Assembly: GCA_965215025.1 (NCBI GenBank)
Contig: CBDCCV010000001.1
Coordinates: 2,232,001-2,296,000 of the forward strand
Reading direction: 5' to 3'
Length of the DNA stretch: 64,000 bases
From: CBDCCV01 sp965215025
GTDB taxonomy: Bacteria; Bacteroidota; Rhodothermia; Rhodothermales; Salinibacteraceae
Below the pieces are notes generated by a model, which was not told where the DNA came from, searched no databases, and worked only from the letters and a program-made list of their open reading frames with translations. This document shows, piece after piece, positions 16,763 to 24,891 of this stretch; within the stretch, counting starts at the first letter, position 1; each line of letters starts with the position of its first letter. A program made the position numbers and the translations under genes.

Positions 16763-16966
16763 TCAAACCTTGCGCCGGCGGGCCAGGCGCCGGCCCTTGG
16801 CGTAGCAGATGAGGCGGCCTTGCGTGTCGAGGATGCGGGCGGTGCCGTCGGGGAGCACCTCGACCTGCACGCTCCGCTCGGGGTGCCCCAGGAGGCGGTG
16901 GTGCGCGTAGCGGCAGCCCAGGTGGACCAGGCTGCCGTTGCGGGTGACGACGCGGACGTTTTTCAT
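16763..16966 (-). CDS. 67-residue beta-barrel protein resembling the C-terminal domain of Mu/Rve transposases
   Basis: VRVVTRNGSLVHLGCRYAHHRLLGHPERSVQVEVLPDGTARILD then GRLICYAKG has the strand pattern and G..Y...L.G..V.V...P....V.D..G.LIC.A spacing of the small barrel after the transposase core. Here it stands alone, with a basic tail. It may be a genuine small DNA-binding partner or a duplicated fragment of a transposase. Similarity is judged by eye. Confidence 0.5.
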   Translation of the reverse strand: MKNVRVVTRNGSLVHLGCRYAHHRLLGHPERSVQVEVLPDGTARILDTQGRLICYAKGRRLARRRKV

Positions 16967-16978
16967 GGGGCGAAAAGC

Positions 16979-17329
16979 TTAGTTGCGGGAGTGGAGGAGG
17001 GTTTCGGAGATGCGGATCAGCCCGTTGGCGCGCGGCTTGCCGGCCACGAGGCGCACGATGTAGAAGGCCCCGAGCGGGCCAGTGGGCATCTCGACGCGCG
17101 CGCGCACCGGGAGGCCGTGCCGCAGCGCCTGGAGGCGCACGGCGGTGCTTTGGTCGTGCGGGAGCGGGGGTTTTAGGGGGTCCGCCACGCGCTCGGGCCA
17201 GGCGCAGCGCACGTCCGGCTGGCGGCCTATGATGGCGGCCAGGCGCCAGGCGGCCTCGCGCGTAAGCGGGCGCGTGGCGCCGGCAGCGCCGTCGTGGCGT
17301 TTGAAGCGGACGCGGTAGAGCAGGGGCAT
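16979..17329 (-). CDS. Hypothetical early phage protein
   Basis: 116 residues from the ATG at 17329 (MPLLYRVRFKRHDG). Basic, with a C-terminal strand-rich stretch (GAFYIVRLVAGKPRANGLIRI). No family recognised. It lies 25 bp after the first early gene. Confidence 0.5.
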   Translation of the reverse strand: MPLLYRVRFKRHDGAAGATRPLTREAAWRLAAIIGRQPDVRCAWPERVADPLKPPLPHDQSTAVRLQALRHGLPVRARVEMPTGPLGAFYIVRLVAGKPRANGLIRISETLLHSRN

Positions 17330-17354
17330 GGCAGCGGGGGGGTTGGGTTGGGGA

Positions 17355-17645
17355 TCAAGCCGCGCGGTCGCTACGAGGCAGCTTGACGGCGCGCAAGGCT
17401 TTTTTTGAGGGCGCATCGTCCTCCCCAAGCCGCAGGCCCGCGCGCTCGAACTGCTCGTGGCAGTAGGTCTCGATCTCAGCCAGGACGCGGGCGGTGAGGG
17501 CATCCGAGATCATGGCCGAGGTGCTCTCTGGATGAAGCACGGCATACACTGTTGACGCAGTCACCCCTGCGTTTTCAGACGCGAAGGTCTTTAGCGTTTT
17601 GGAGTCAATTGCGAGCGCGATGCGAAGCCGCTTGAGGGTGTCCAT
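17355..17645 (-). CDS. First early gene, Ner/Cro-like regulator candidate
   Basis: 96 residues. LKTFASENAGVTASTVYAVLHPESTSAMISDALTARVLAEI has an HTH-like layout, and a positively charged tail follows. Its position as the first leftward gene, facing the CI gene across a 68-bp operator region, is that of ner in Mu, which shuts down early and repressor transcription. Confidence 0.6.
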   Translation of the reverse strand: MDTLKRLRIALAIDSKTLKTFASENAGVTASTVYAVLHPESTSAMISDALTARVLAEIETYCHEQFERAGLRLGEDDAPSKKALRAVKLPRSDRAA

Positions 17646-17713
17646 ATCCAGCGTTATGTTCTGGCGTTGAGTTGTGTCAATGCTGAAAACACGTTAACCA
17701 CGATATGTGAACA
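17646..17713. promoter_or_regulatory. Divergent early/repressor control region
   Basis: 68-bp AT-richer gap between the leftward early operon and the rightward CI gene. ATGTGAACA at 17705-17713, ending at the CI start codon, is the exact complement of 23649-23657 and matches the ATGTGAGCA half sites at 5111 and 23673. GCGTTATG (17651), ACGTTAACC (17691) and, inside CI, ACGTTATGC (17731) form a second repeated word. This should be the lysis/lysogeny switch operator. Confidence 0.6.
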
Positions 17714-18403
17714 ATGTCAAGCGATGATTCACGTTATGCAGAAAAAATTATCCACAGAGTGAAAGAGGCTTACCAGTTGAGCACTGATGCCGAATTGGCT
17801 GAATTTCTGGGCGTGGGCCGCTCTACCCCATCAAACTGGAAAAGTAGGAACAGCCTTGACTATGATCTGCTGTTCACGAAATGCAAAGATCTTAATTTCA
17901 ACTGGCTGATCGATGGACAAGGGCCTCCTCGCCGCCACGATTTGAAGACAACCACCATTCGAGAAGCGCCTGCGGATTATGAGGCGCTGACCCGCACGGT
18001 AGACGTGCCGATCTACGACGCGGCGCTCTCGGCTGGCCCCGGCGCTGAACCCTCAGATCGGATCGTGGGGTACGGCACCTTCCTGGAGCGCTGGCTCAGG
18101 GAGGTGGCCGGGATTGACCCCGCGCGCGCCTTCCTGGCCGAGGTGCGCGGGTACTCGATGGTGAAGCTCTTCCACGACCGCGACCTCGTGCTGGGCCAGC
18201 GCGTTGAGGCCTTCGAGCGGCGCGGCATCTACGCCGTGGAGTGGGGCGGGGACGTCCTCGTCAAGCACGTTGAGCGCGAGGGGCACACCGTGCGCCTCGT
18301 GAGCGAGAACCGGGCGTTCGCGCCCATCGAAGTCGGCCCCGACCGGGCCGCAGACCTGCGCGTCATCGGAGAAGTGCGGCGCAAGGTGACACGACCTTAC
18401 TAA
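17714..18403 (+). CDS. CI-like repressor (HTH + LexA/S24 peptidase fold)
   Basis: 229 residues. The N-terminal HTH (DAELAEFLGVGRSTPSNWKSR, 25-45) matches the Bac_CI_repr type. A linker follows, then an S24 domain: cleavage-site-like A107-G108, nucleophile S148 in RGYSMV and general-base K184 in DVLVKHV. Such repressors hold the prophage silent and self-cleave when RecA is activated by DNA damage. This differs from classical Mu c, which lacks a LexA-like domain. The gene is divergent from the early operon and co-directional with a downstream membrane protein. Confidence 0.88.
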   Translation: MSSDDSRYAEKIIHRVKEAYQLSTDAELAEFLGVGRSTPSNWKSRNSLDYDLLFTKCKDLNFNWLIDGQGPPRRHDLKTTTIREAPADYEALTRTVDVPIYDAALSAGPGAEPSDRIVGYGTFLERWLREVAGIDPARAFLAEVRGYSMVKLFHDRDLVLGQRVEAFERRGIYAVEWGGDVLVKHVEREGHTVRLVSENRAFAPIEVGPDRAADLRVIGEVRRKVTRPY

Positions 18404-18420
18404 TCAAACGGCTCAGGACG

Positions 18421-18894
18421 ATGGCACAGACGAAGAAGGTGACCTGCGGAAGCTGCTTTGCGAAGGTGAACAGATCAGAAGAGACCTGCCCAAACTGCGG
18501 CGCAGAGGTCCTGAACATGAGCGACGGTGCGGCGATGGCCTCGATGGGCGGGATCATCGTCGTCGCGCTTTTGCTGCTCTGGGGCTTTTTTTCGTGGATC
18601 GGCGGACCGGGTGAGCCGCCGACGCCGTGGCATGAGGAAGAGAGCACACTCGATGCCTACGTCATGACGCAGCAGTTCGTCGAGGAGCGCCTCAAGGCTC
18701 CAGGCTCAGCGGAGTGGCCCGGCGTTTCGTACCGCGATGCGGTCACGCACCTGGGAGACCAGCGCTATCGGACGAGCACCTACGTGGACTCTCAAAACAG
18801 CTTCGGCGCTATGCTCCGCACGCATTTCGTGGCTGAGGTGGAGCAGACGAGCGAAGACAAATGGCGGCTGGTCTCCTTCGAGGTCCAGCCTTAG
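18421..18894 (+). CDS. Zinc-ribbon membrane protein, probable lysogeny-expressed moron
   Basis: 157 residues. An N-terminal zinc ribbon (CGSCFAKV...CPNCGAEV) is followed by one transmembrane helix (GGIIVVALLLLWGFFSWI, about 43-60). A C-terminal domain follows with FVEERLKAPGSAEWP and RTSTYVDSQNSFGAMLRTHF, a domain seen in many bacterial membrane proteins of unknown role. It starts 17 bp after the CI stop, so it is probably made from the repressor transcript in the lysogen, as superinfection-exclusion or conversion genes are. It overlaps the convergent gp37 gene by 4 bp. Confidence 0.7.
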   Translation: MAQTKKVTCGSCFAKVNRSEETCPNCGAEVLNMSDGAAMASMGGIIVVALLLLWGFFSWIGGPGEPPTPWHEEESTLDAYVMTQQFVEERLKAPGSAEWPGVSYRDAVTHLGDQRYRTSTYVDSQNSFGAMLRTHFVAEVEQTSEDKWRLVSFEVQP

Positions 18895-19337
18895 CCCTCG
18901 ATCTCGACCACGGGCACGCTCACGCGGACGATGGTGTAGTCGAGCGTGAGGAGGAGGAGGTCGGCGCGCAGCGCGGCGTCGCCGCCGGCGAGCTGGTAGG
19001 CCCAGGCGGTGCCGTCGTCAGCGTCGTAGCGCCAGAGGGGGTTGTCGTCGAGGTGGCGCACGAGCGCCTCGGCCAGGCCGAGGCCGTCCGAGGCGGCGGC
19101 CTGCACGTCGAGCGCCTGCGTGGCGACGGCCACGAGGACGTCCAGGGCGTAGCGGCCCTGCCCCTGGCTCACGGCGCCGGCGGCGTACATGACCAGGGCG
19201 CAGGGCATGATGTGCGTCAGCGCGCCGGGGCGGCCCTCGGCCTCCGCCTTGATCTCGCCCGCGTAGGGCTTGACGACCGAGAAGCCGAGGCCGGCGGCCT
19301 CGACGTGCTGGATGAGCGCGTCCTGGGCAGTTTTCAT
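18891..19337 (-). CDS. Mu gp37-like protein (DUF1834)
   Basis: 148 residues. IQHVEAAGLGFSVVKPYAGEI, then MPCALVMYAAG, then LDVLVAVATQAL and a late VRVSVPVVEIEG strand fit the gp37 family, a head-tail or tail-completion protein encoded next to gp36 in Mu-like phages. It is the last gene of the leftward head block. Confidence 0.72.
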   Translation of the reverse strand: MKTAQDALIQHVEAAGLGFSVVKPYAGEIKAEAEGRPGALTHIMPCALVMYAAGAVSQGQGRYALDVLVAVATQALDVQAAASDGLGLAEALVRHLDDNPLWRYDADDGTAWAYQLAGGDAALRADLLLLTLDYTIVRVSVPVVEIEG

Positions 19338-19389
19338 TTGAGGGGTGGGGGAACGGGTAAGGGGGAAGAGGGCGCAGGAGTATCCCTGC

Positions 19390-19818
19390 TCAAATAAACC
19401 ACTCGCCGAAGCGGCGCTTTACGGGGGTGACGGTGAAGGTGTCGTCGGTCACATCCTCCTCTCCAGGGAGGCCGGGCACGGGCAGCTCGCCGGCGCGGTA
19501 GCGCTCCAGCGTGGCGAGGGTGGCCTCGTAGTCGCGCACGATGAGCGGCTTGTGCTCATAGCCCTGGTTGCCATGTTTGTAATCGAAGAGCGCTTTTTTG
19601 GCGATGACGAGGAGGTGGCGCTCGACCTGGGGGCTGATCGTCTCGGGCGTGAGGGCGGGCAGGTATTCGAGCAGCTCCGTCTCGGCATCCTCGGCGGCGC
19701 GCTCCAGGCGGGCCTCGACCTCGGCGGCGTCCTCCTGCTGCGTACGGCGCGCGTACAGCTCCCAGTCTGGGAAGCGGTCCTTGATCTCTTCGAGGGTGAC
19801 GAGCGTGAGGTCGGCCAT
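19390..19818 (-). CDS. Mu gp36-like protein (DUF1320)
   Basis: 142 residues. LEEIKDRFPDWELYARR..., ERAAEDAETELLEYLPALTPE, HLLVIAKKALFDYKHG and VRDYEATLATLERYRAGELP follow the DUF1320 pattern of a helical head-completion or adaptor protein. It lies between gp37 and gpG, the Mu-like order. Confidence 0.78.
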   Translation of the reverse strand: MADLTLVTLEEIKDRFPDWELYARRTQQEDAAEVEARLERAAEDAETELLEYLPALTPETISPQVERHLLVIAKKALFDYKHGNQGYEHKPLIVRDYEATLATLERYRAGELPVPGLPGEEDVTDDTFTVTPVKRRFGEWFI

Positions 19819-19820
19819 CG

Positions 19821-20291
19821 CTATTTCAGGTCGTGGATGGAGAGGAGGTCGTCGATGTGCTGGCCTACGAGGTCTTCGATCTCGTCGATGTCCTCTTCCG
19901 TCACGCCCATGTTCTGGCGGATGACCTTGCTCTCGCCGGCGCCCTCGACGTTGTGATAGCGCATGATGTCCTCGGCGCGCTCGGTGGCGAAGAGCACCTC
20001 GACGCCGGAGAGGTCGCGGGCGATGACGTGGTCAAGCTGCTCCATAGAGCCGCCGTACAGCGTGTATTGGAGGTTGACCTTGTCGGTGGGCAGGTCCTTG
20101 CGCTCGCGCTTTTTGGCGTAGCTCTCGGAGTAGTCCTGGAACGGGCTGTCCTCGAAGTCCACGCCCTGGCGCGTGCGCTGCCGGACGCGTCGCTCGACGG
20201 AGAGGCCGATGCGGCGGAGCAGGCGCTGGTCCTGGAGGCCGTCGGCCAGCTCTTGCAGGTCCTGCTCTAAGCGCTGGAGATCATCCGCCAT
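19821..20291 (-). CDS. Phage virion morphogenesis protein, gpG / tail-completion like
   Basis: 156 residues from the ATG at 20291. It begins LQRLEQDLQELADGLQ, and the middle has RRIGLSVERRVRQRTRQGVDFEDSPFQDYSESYAKKR, the (F)xDYSxxYAKKR motif of the phage_tail_S / gpG family. A helical acidic C-terminus follows. Its ATG overlaps the terminase stop by 1 bp. Confidence 0.75.
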   Translation of the reverse strand: MADDLQRLEQDLQELADGLQDQRLLRRIGLSVERRVRQRTRQGVDFEDSPFQDYSESYAKKRERKDLPTDKVNLQYTLYGGSMEQLDHVIARDLSGVEVLFATERAEDIMRYHNVEGAGESKVIRQNMGVTEEDIDEIEDLVGQHIDDLLSIHDLK

Positions 20292-21838
20292 CAGTGGAAC
20301 CCTCCGCCCCAGGAGGGGCGCTCGCGGGTGCGTTTCTTGAGGGGCTTGAAAGTGCCGGTGGTGACGTAGTGGCCGATCTTGATGTAGGCCGTCGCCAGCG
20401 CGTCGAGGCCGTCGAGCTTCTCGCGCGCCTTCCCGAAGCCGAGAAACTGCCGCTTGTACTCCTCCCAATCGGCTGAGCCGGTGGCCTCCTCGGCGTAGGC
20501 GAAGCCGCCCGTTTGATGGGGGTGGACCAAGTTGAGGATGCGGCTCTCCTTGTCGGCGCCGCGGTACTGCGTTTTGCTGTCCTTCGAGTTGTGCATGACG
20601 AAGGGGATCAGCTCCTTGCGGCTGGCCTTCCACGCCTGGTAGTAGGGCATGGCGAAGCCCCACTGGTTGAAATCGTTCTCGAAGAGGACCACCTTGTGGT
20701 GTGCCGAGAAGCGCCGCCGCACGCGCAGGAGGTAGTCGAAGACGACTTCGTAGCCGGCGCGGCGGATGAAGAGGTCGAGGCAGACGGCCTCGCGCTTGTC
20801 GGTCATCCCCACCGTGGCGACGCCCTTGTAGCAGGCGGCGGGGCTTTCGCCGTGCGAGGGGTCCACCGCCGTGATCGAGGCGGTGATCGTGGTGAGCGAG
20901 AGGCGCACGGTCCGGAGCCACTCGGGCTGGAAGACGTCGCCGCGCTGGGCGGGGCGGTCCTGGTACTCGCCGAGCCAGATGTCGTAGGGCGTCTCGTCGC
21001 GGAAGGCGTGCCATTCCTCCGTCGTCCTGTACGCCGGCCAGGTCGTCTCGCCGGTCTCGTGCGAGAGGGCGGGCAGGGAGAAGTGCGCCTCGGGGCGCTC
21101 CTCTTTGAGGCGGACGATGGGGCAGCCGGCGGAGATCGAGTTGCCGAGCGTGATGTCGAGGCCGTCGTCCTCCATCTGCCCGCGCACCTCGCTGAGCACG
21201 AAGTTGGTGACCTTCTCGTTGTCGCGCTCCGAGTCAATGCTCTGGCGGTCGTAGAGGTCGTCGTTGACGGTGAGCTGGAAGCGGCTGAAGCGCTCGTCCA
21301 CGTAGGCGCGCAGGCCGGTGGCGTAGGAGCCGGCGATGAGGTGCGTGGCGCGCGCGCCCTTCGGCCCGAGGATGTGGTAGCCGCCGGCGTCCTGCTCGAC
21401 CTCGATCTCGAAGTCGTACGCGAGCAGGCGGTTGGCCTGGATCATGCGCGAGAGGAGGCGCGTGCGCGCCACGGCCTTGTCGAGCGTGCGCAGGTTGACG
21501 CCCACGAGGCCGCCGCGCCCCAGGCACACGTGCCGGATGACCTTGCCGATAAAGGCGTACGCACTTTTGCCGCCGCGCCGGAAGCCGCTCACGGTGTGGC
21601 TGCCCTCCGCGAGCGTGGCGAGGTGCTCGTGGATGGCGTTGAAGGGCAGCGCGAAAACCTCAGGGAAATACGTCTTGCAGAACGCCAGCTCGGCGGCGGG
21701 CGTGTCGGGCGTCGTGGCGGCGAGGCGGGCGGCGCGCTTCTCGGGCGTCAGCTCCGTCTCGGTCGCTGCGAACTCGAGCTTCGAGAGCAGATCCTCGAAG
21801 CGGTCCTCTTTGCGCTGTAACGCGCGCAGGCTCGTCAT
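20291..21838 (-). CDS. Terminase large subunit (Mu gp28-like)
   Basis: 515 residues. Walker A-like SGFRRGGKSAYAF (84-96), an acidic Walker B region TVNDDLYDR (about 190-198), and an RNase H-fold nuclease beginning ITAVDPSHGES (D326), with later acidic positions FENDFNQ and GLDALATAY. The motor packages phage DNA with adjoining host DNA by headful cutting. It is preceded by the small subunit and followed by gpG. Confidence 0.9.
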   Translation of the reverse strand: MTSLRALQRKEDRFEDLLSKLEFAATETELTPEKRAARLAATTPDTPAAELAFCKTYFPEVFALPFNAIHEHLATLAEGSHTVSGFRRGGKSAYAFIGKVIRHVCLGRGGLVGVNLRTLDKAVARTRLLSRMIQANRLLAYDFEIEVEQDAGGYHILGPKGARATHLIAGSYATGLRAYVDERFSRFQLTVNDDLYDRQSIDSERDNEKVTNFVLSEVRGQMEDDGLDITLGNSISAGCPIVRLKEERPEAHFSLPALSHETGETTWPAYRTTEEWHAFRDETPYDIWLGEYQDRPAQRGDVFQPEWLRTVRLSLTTITASITAVDPSHGESPAACYKGVATVGMTDKREAVCLDLFIRRAGYEVVFDYLLRVRRRFSAHHKVVLFENDFNQWGFAMPYYQAWKASRKELIPFVMHNSKDSKTQYRGADKESRILNLVHPHQTGGFAYAEEATGSADWEEYKRQFLGFGKAREKLDGLDALATAYIKIGHYVTTGTFKPLKKRTRERPSWGGGFH

Positions 21839-21920
21839 GCGTGTGTGGGGTCGGCTTCGGGGAGGTCGCGGCGCTCGGCGGCCCTCGACGGGGTCTCGGC
21901 GGATTTCCGCGCGGCGTTGG

Positions 21921-22403
21921 CTACTCGCCCTCGTGGAGGCGGCGGCGCAGCTCGTTTTTGTAGCCGCGCAGCGCGCCGATCAGCTCGGGCGTGAGGAGGT
22001 CGGGGTGGTGCTCCTTGAGGTAGAGCGCAAAATCGCTGAGCGCCTGGTAGAGGGCCGAGAGCTGGTAGCGCGCGTCGGTGATGCGGCGCAGCACGGTGGT
22101 GAGCTTCGAGAGCGCGTCCGCCTTTTTCGTGTCGAAGACGGGCGCGTGGAGGATGGCGGCGATCTGCTCCATGAGCTTGCGCGCGATGCTCTGGGGGCTG
22201 GTGTCCTGGTAGAGCCGCTCGGCGCGGGCGGCGCGCAGGTCGTACCACGTCTGGCCGTCGGCGTCCTCAGCCGAGGCCCAGTTCGAGACGGTCTGCGCCA
22301 CGGGGCCGTCCTCGCCCAGGAGCGCGGCGATCTCGGCGGGCGTGCGGCCCTGCTGGATGAAGAGGCGCTTGGCCTCGACCACGGTGTCGGTGGGGTACGC
22401 CAT
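21921..22403 (-). CDS. Terminase small subunit / Mu gp27-like (DUF1804)
   Basis: 160 residues from the ATG at 22403. The N-terminal HTH (RTPAEIAALLGEDGPVAQTVSNWA, about 20-43) recognises DNA. The helical middle (ARKLMEQIAAILHAP, ADALSKLTTVLRRI) and C-terminus (LIGALRGYKNELRRRLHEGE) fit DUF1804. It overlaps the portal stop by 1 bp. Confidence 0.78.
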   Translation of the reverse strand: MAYPTDTVVEAKRLFIQQGRTPAEIAALLGEDGPVAQTVSNWASAEDADGQTWYDLRAARAERLYQDTSPQSIARKLMEQIAAILHAPVFDTKKADALSKLTTVLRRITDARYQLSALYQALSDFALYLKEHHPDLLTPELIGALRGYKNELRRRLHEGE

Positions 22404-23602
22404 CAGTCGAGGAGGCTGTCGAGGGTGTTCTGTGAGCGCTGGAGCGGCTCCTGGTCCTCGTAGACGTAGAGGCCCAGCTTGCGCAGCTCGTCGGGGTGGA
22501 TCTTCGCGCCCCAGCGGTAGGCCAGGTCTACGATGTGGGAGTGGGACTCGGCATCGACGGGCTTGGACTTGTCGAGCTGGAAGAGGGGCAGCGGGCCGGG
22601 GCCGAAGTTGCGGCGCCCCACGATCTCGATGAGCCGGTTCATGGCCGGCTCCAGCCAAAACATATCGTCTCGCGCAATGTCGAAGCGCACCTCGTAGCTC
22701 GCCTGCTGCCCGCCCACGTTCACGCCGCCGCTGTCCTTCGCCGCGTTTTTGTGGCCCAGGAGCGTGATGGAGATGGCCTCGTCGGCGCGCTCGACGAACT
22801 GCTGGTGGTCGCCGGTGGAGCGCTGCGAGCCGATCACGTCCACCTCGGTCCCCTGGGGGATCGTGCCGCGCTTGGAGGCGCCGAGCAGCTCGATCCCCTT
22901 TTCAACCTCTTTGACATACTCGGGGCCGGAGCCGGGCGGGTATTTGCCCAGGACGAAATCTTCGCCCCAGTTTTCCATGAAAGCCGCCCAGGTCTCGACG
23001 CCGTACTCCTTGAGGATGTAGTCGCGCAGGACGGGCATCATCAGGGGCACCTTGTGCGTCTCGACGACGAGCGCCTCCTCGGGGATCGTGCGCGCCTCGC
23101 CGCCGAAGTCGATCCGCAGCTCGCCGCGCGGGTCGGGGTTGCCGTCCTCGTCCACGCGGCGGAAATAGCGCTGCTCGTAGGCGCGGAAGGTGATCGGCAC
23201 CTGCCGGCCGTCGAGGACGGCCCAGTCGAAGTCCACCACGACGTAGCCGAAGCGGCGCCCCTCGAAAAGGCTCTCCAGGAGGTCGCGCGTCTGGATGCGC
23301 CGCTCGAAGAGGGCGTGGAAAAAGTCGATGCGCTCCTCGGGCACCTCGCGGTCGTCGGGGCTGACGAGCGCGAAGCTGCGCTTGAAGCCCGAGTGCCGGC
23401 CGGTGAGGCAGCCCGCGACCTGGCTGTCCAGCTCGGCCTCGCGCATCATGGCGATGAGCGGGCGGGCATCGCCGTCTTCCCACTTTTTCTTGGCGTCCTT
23501 GAAGCCCGCCGGCGTGAAGCTGGTGCGCGGGCGCCGAGCGGTTTTGGAGACGACGAGCATGGAGGGTGGGCAGGGGCAGTGCCGAGGAGGGACGTCGGCC
23601 AT
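22403..23602 (-). CDS. Portal protein, Mu gp29-like (DUF935)
   Basis: 399 residues from the ATG at 23602; the ATG at 23560 (MLVVSKTARRP) is an equally possible start. Family landmarks: REAELDSQVAGCLTGRHSGF, LLESLFEGRRFGYVVVDFDW, FRAYEQRYFRR and RSTGDHQQFVERADEAISITLLGH. The 12-mer portal is the DNA gate and packaging platform of the head. It is the first gene of the leftward head operon, fired from the 23603-23736 divergent region. Confidence 0.88.
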   Translation of the reverse strand: MADVPPRHCPCPPSMLVVSKTARRPRTSFTPAGFKDAKKKWEDGDARPLIAMMREAELDSQVAGCLTGRHSGFKRSFALVSPDDREVPEERIDFFHALFERRIQTRDLLESLFEGRRFGYVVVDFDWAVLDGRQVPITFRAYEQRYFRRVDEDGNPDPRGELRIDFGGEARTIPEEALVVETHKVPLMMPVLRDYILKEYGVETWAAFMENWGEDFVLGKYPPGSGPEYVKEVEKGIELLGASKRGTIPQGTEVDVIGSQRSTGDHQQFVERADEAISITLLGHKNAAKDSGGVNVGGQQASYEVRFDIARDDMFWLEPAMNRLIEIVGRRNFGPGPLPLFQLDKSKPVDAESHSHIVDLAYRWGAKIHPDELRKLGLYVYEDQEPLQRSQNTLDSLLD

Positions 23603-23736
23603 TATAAGGGGCGGCTGGAGCGCTTGCCCCGCCCGGCGCGGCGGTTTCTGTTCACATGCGAACGATGCTCAGATGTGAGCAGGCGAGCGGGGTCAAACGC
23701 TGGACCTTCCGCTGCCGGGCGCGTAGGCTCCCCACC
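23603..23736. promoter_or_regulatory. Divergent promoter region of the two structural operons with tandem operators
   Basis: It separates portal (leftward) from protease (rightward). Two abutting 16-bp sites, TGTTCACATGCGAACG (23649-23664) and TGCTCAGATGTGAGCA (23666-23681), are spaced 17 bp. The second has perfect 6-bp arms and matches the left-end site 5104-5119 at 14/16. Late promoters for both head/tail operons should lie here. Confidence 0.65.
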
Positions 23737-24843
23737 ATGACGCTCTTCGCTCGCCTCATCGCCATGCTGCGCGGCTCCTCTGCACGGGAGGAGTACGCCT
23801 CCTCGCCGCCGCTGCCGGAGGGGCGCTTTGCCTGCGCGGCGGTGCGCCTCCCGAGCGGCGGCCTGCAAGACCTCCCCGAGTGGATTCGCGTGGTGCCCGT
23901 GGGGGATTTCCCCGAGCACCACGACGGCGGCCACGCCGTCACGCGCGAGCACCTGGACCAGATGGTCGCCAACTTTTCGCGGCAGGCGACGGAGCTGCTC
24001 TTTGATTTCGACCACGCGAGCGTGTTCGGCGGCTCGACGCGGGCGGCGGGCTGGAGCGCCGACGTGGAGGTGCGCGACGACGGCCTCTACGTGCGCCTGC
24101 CGCAGTGGACGCCGGCGGGGCAGGAGGCCATCGCCAGCAGAGAGTACCGCTACCTCAGCCCCGTGTACGTCCTCGAATCCGAGGACAAGCAAGGCCAGCC
24201 CGTGGGCGCCTGGCTCCACAGCGTCTCCCTCACCAACGATCCCTATTTCAAGGAGGGCGAGATCGACGCCATCGGCAACAGCCGGCGCGCCGCCGCCCCC
24301 ACCGACTCCGACCACGTAGACCCCGAAATCCTCATGGACCGCAGCGAGCTGATCGCTCTTCTGGGCCTCTCCGACGACGCCAGCGACGACGACATCAAGG
24401 CACGCACGGATGCGCTCAGGCGCGCCGCCGAGGCCGAAGCCGACTCCGAGGAAGGCGACGCCGACGCCGATGACGCCGGCGACGAGCCGGAGACGCCCGA
24501 GGAGCACCAGGATCGCACGCTCGAAGCCAAGGTCAACAGCTTGATGAAGCGCTTCACCGAGCGCGAAAAGGCCGAGGCCTCCGCGCGCGTCGGCCAGCTC
24601 GTGGACGGCGCCATCGCCAGCGGCAAGATCGAGCCGGCGCACCGCAAGCTCTACCTCAATGCCGCTCAGCACGACTTCGCCTCGACGAAGGCCGACCTCG
24701 ACGCCATCCCCGACGGCGCGGCGCTCCCGCGCGGCGTGCGCGTCCAAAACGGCGTCGGCAAGTCGCCCTCCACCGGCCTGGCGCGCTCGGTGCGCAAGGG
24801 GACGATGGACTACGTCAACGAGACGACCGGCCACAAAAACTGA
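23737..24843 (+). CDS. Mu I-like prohead protease with C-terminal scaffold
   Basis: 368 residues from the ATG at 23737. The N-terminal protease domain includes WIRVVPVGDFPEHHDGG, LLFDFDHASVFGG, AAGWSADVEVRDDGLYVR and YRYLSPVYVL, typical of the Mu I family. An in-frame ATG at 24334 (MDRSELIALLGL) could start the separate scaffold (Mu gpZ-type). The acidic coiled-coil C-terminus (ADSEEGDADADDAGDEPET...) fits a scaffold that is cleaved out during head maturation. The capsid gene follows. Confidence 0.85.
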   Translation: MTLFARLIAMLRGSSAREEYASSPPLPEGRFACAAVRLPSGGLQDLPEWIRVVPVGDFPEHHDGGHAVTREHLDQMVANFSRQATELLFDFDHASVFGGSTRAAGWSADVEVRDDGLYVRLPQWTPAGQEAIASREYRYLSPVYVLESEDKQGQPVGAWLHSVSLTNDPYFKEGEIDAIGNSRRAAAPTDSDHVDPEILMDRSELIALLGLSDDASDDDIKARTDALRRAAEAEADSEEGDADADDAGDEPETPEEHQDRTLEAKVNSLMKRFTEREKAEASARVGQLVDGAIASGKIEPAHRKLYLNAAQHDFASTKADLDAIPDGAALPRGVRVQNGVGKSPSTGLARSVRKGTMDYVNETTGHKN

Positions 24844-24891
24844 ATCCCCGCGCCACCATCCCTCACGCCCGACCAAAAACCCCTTTAGACC

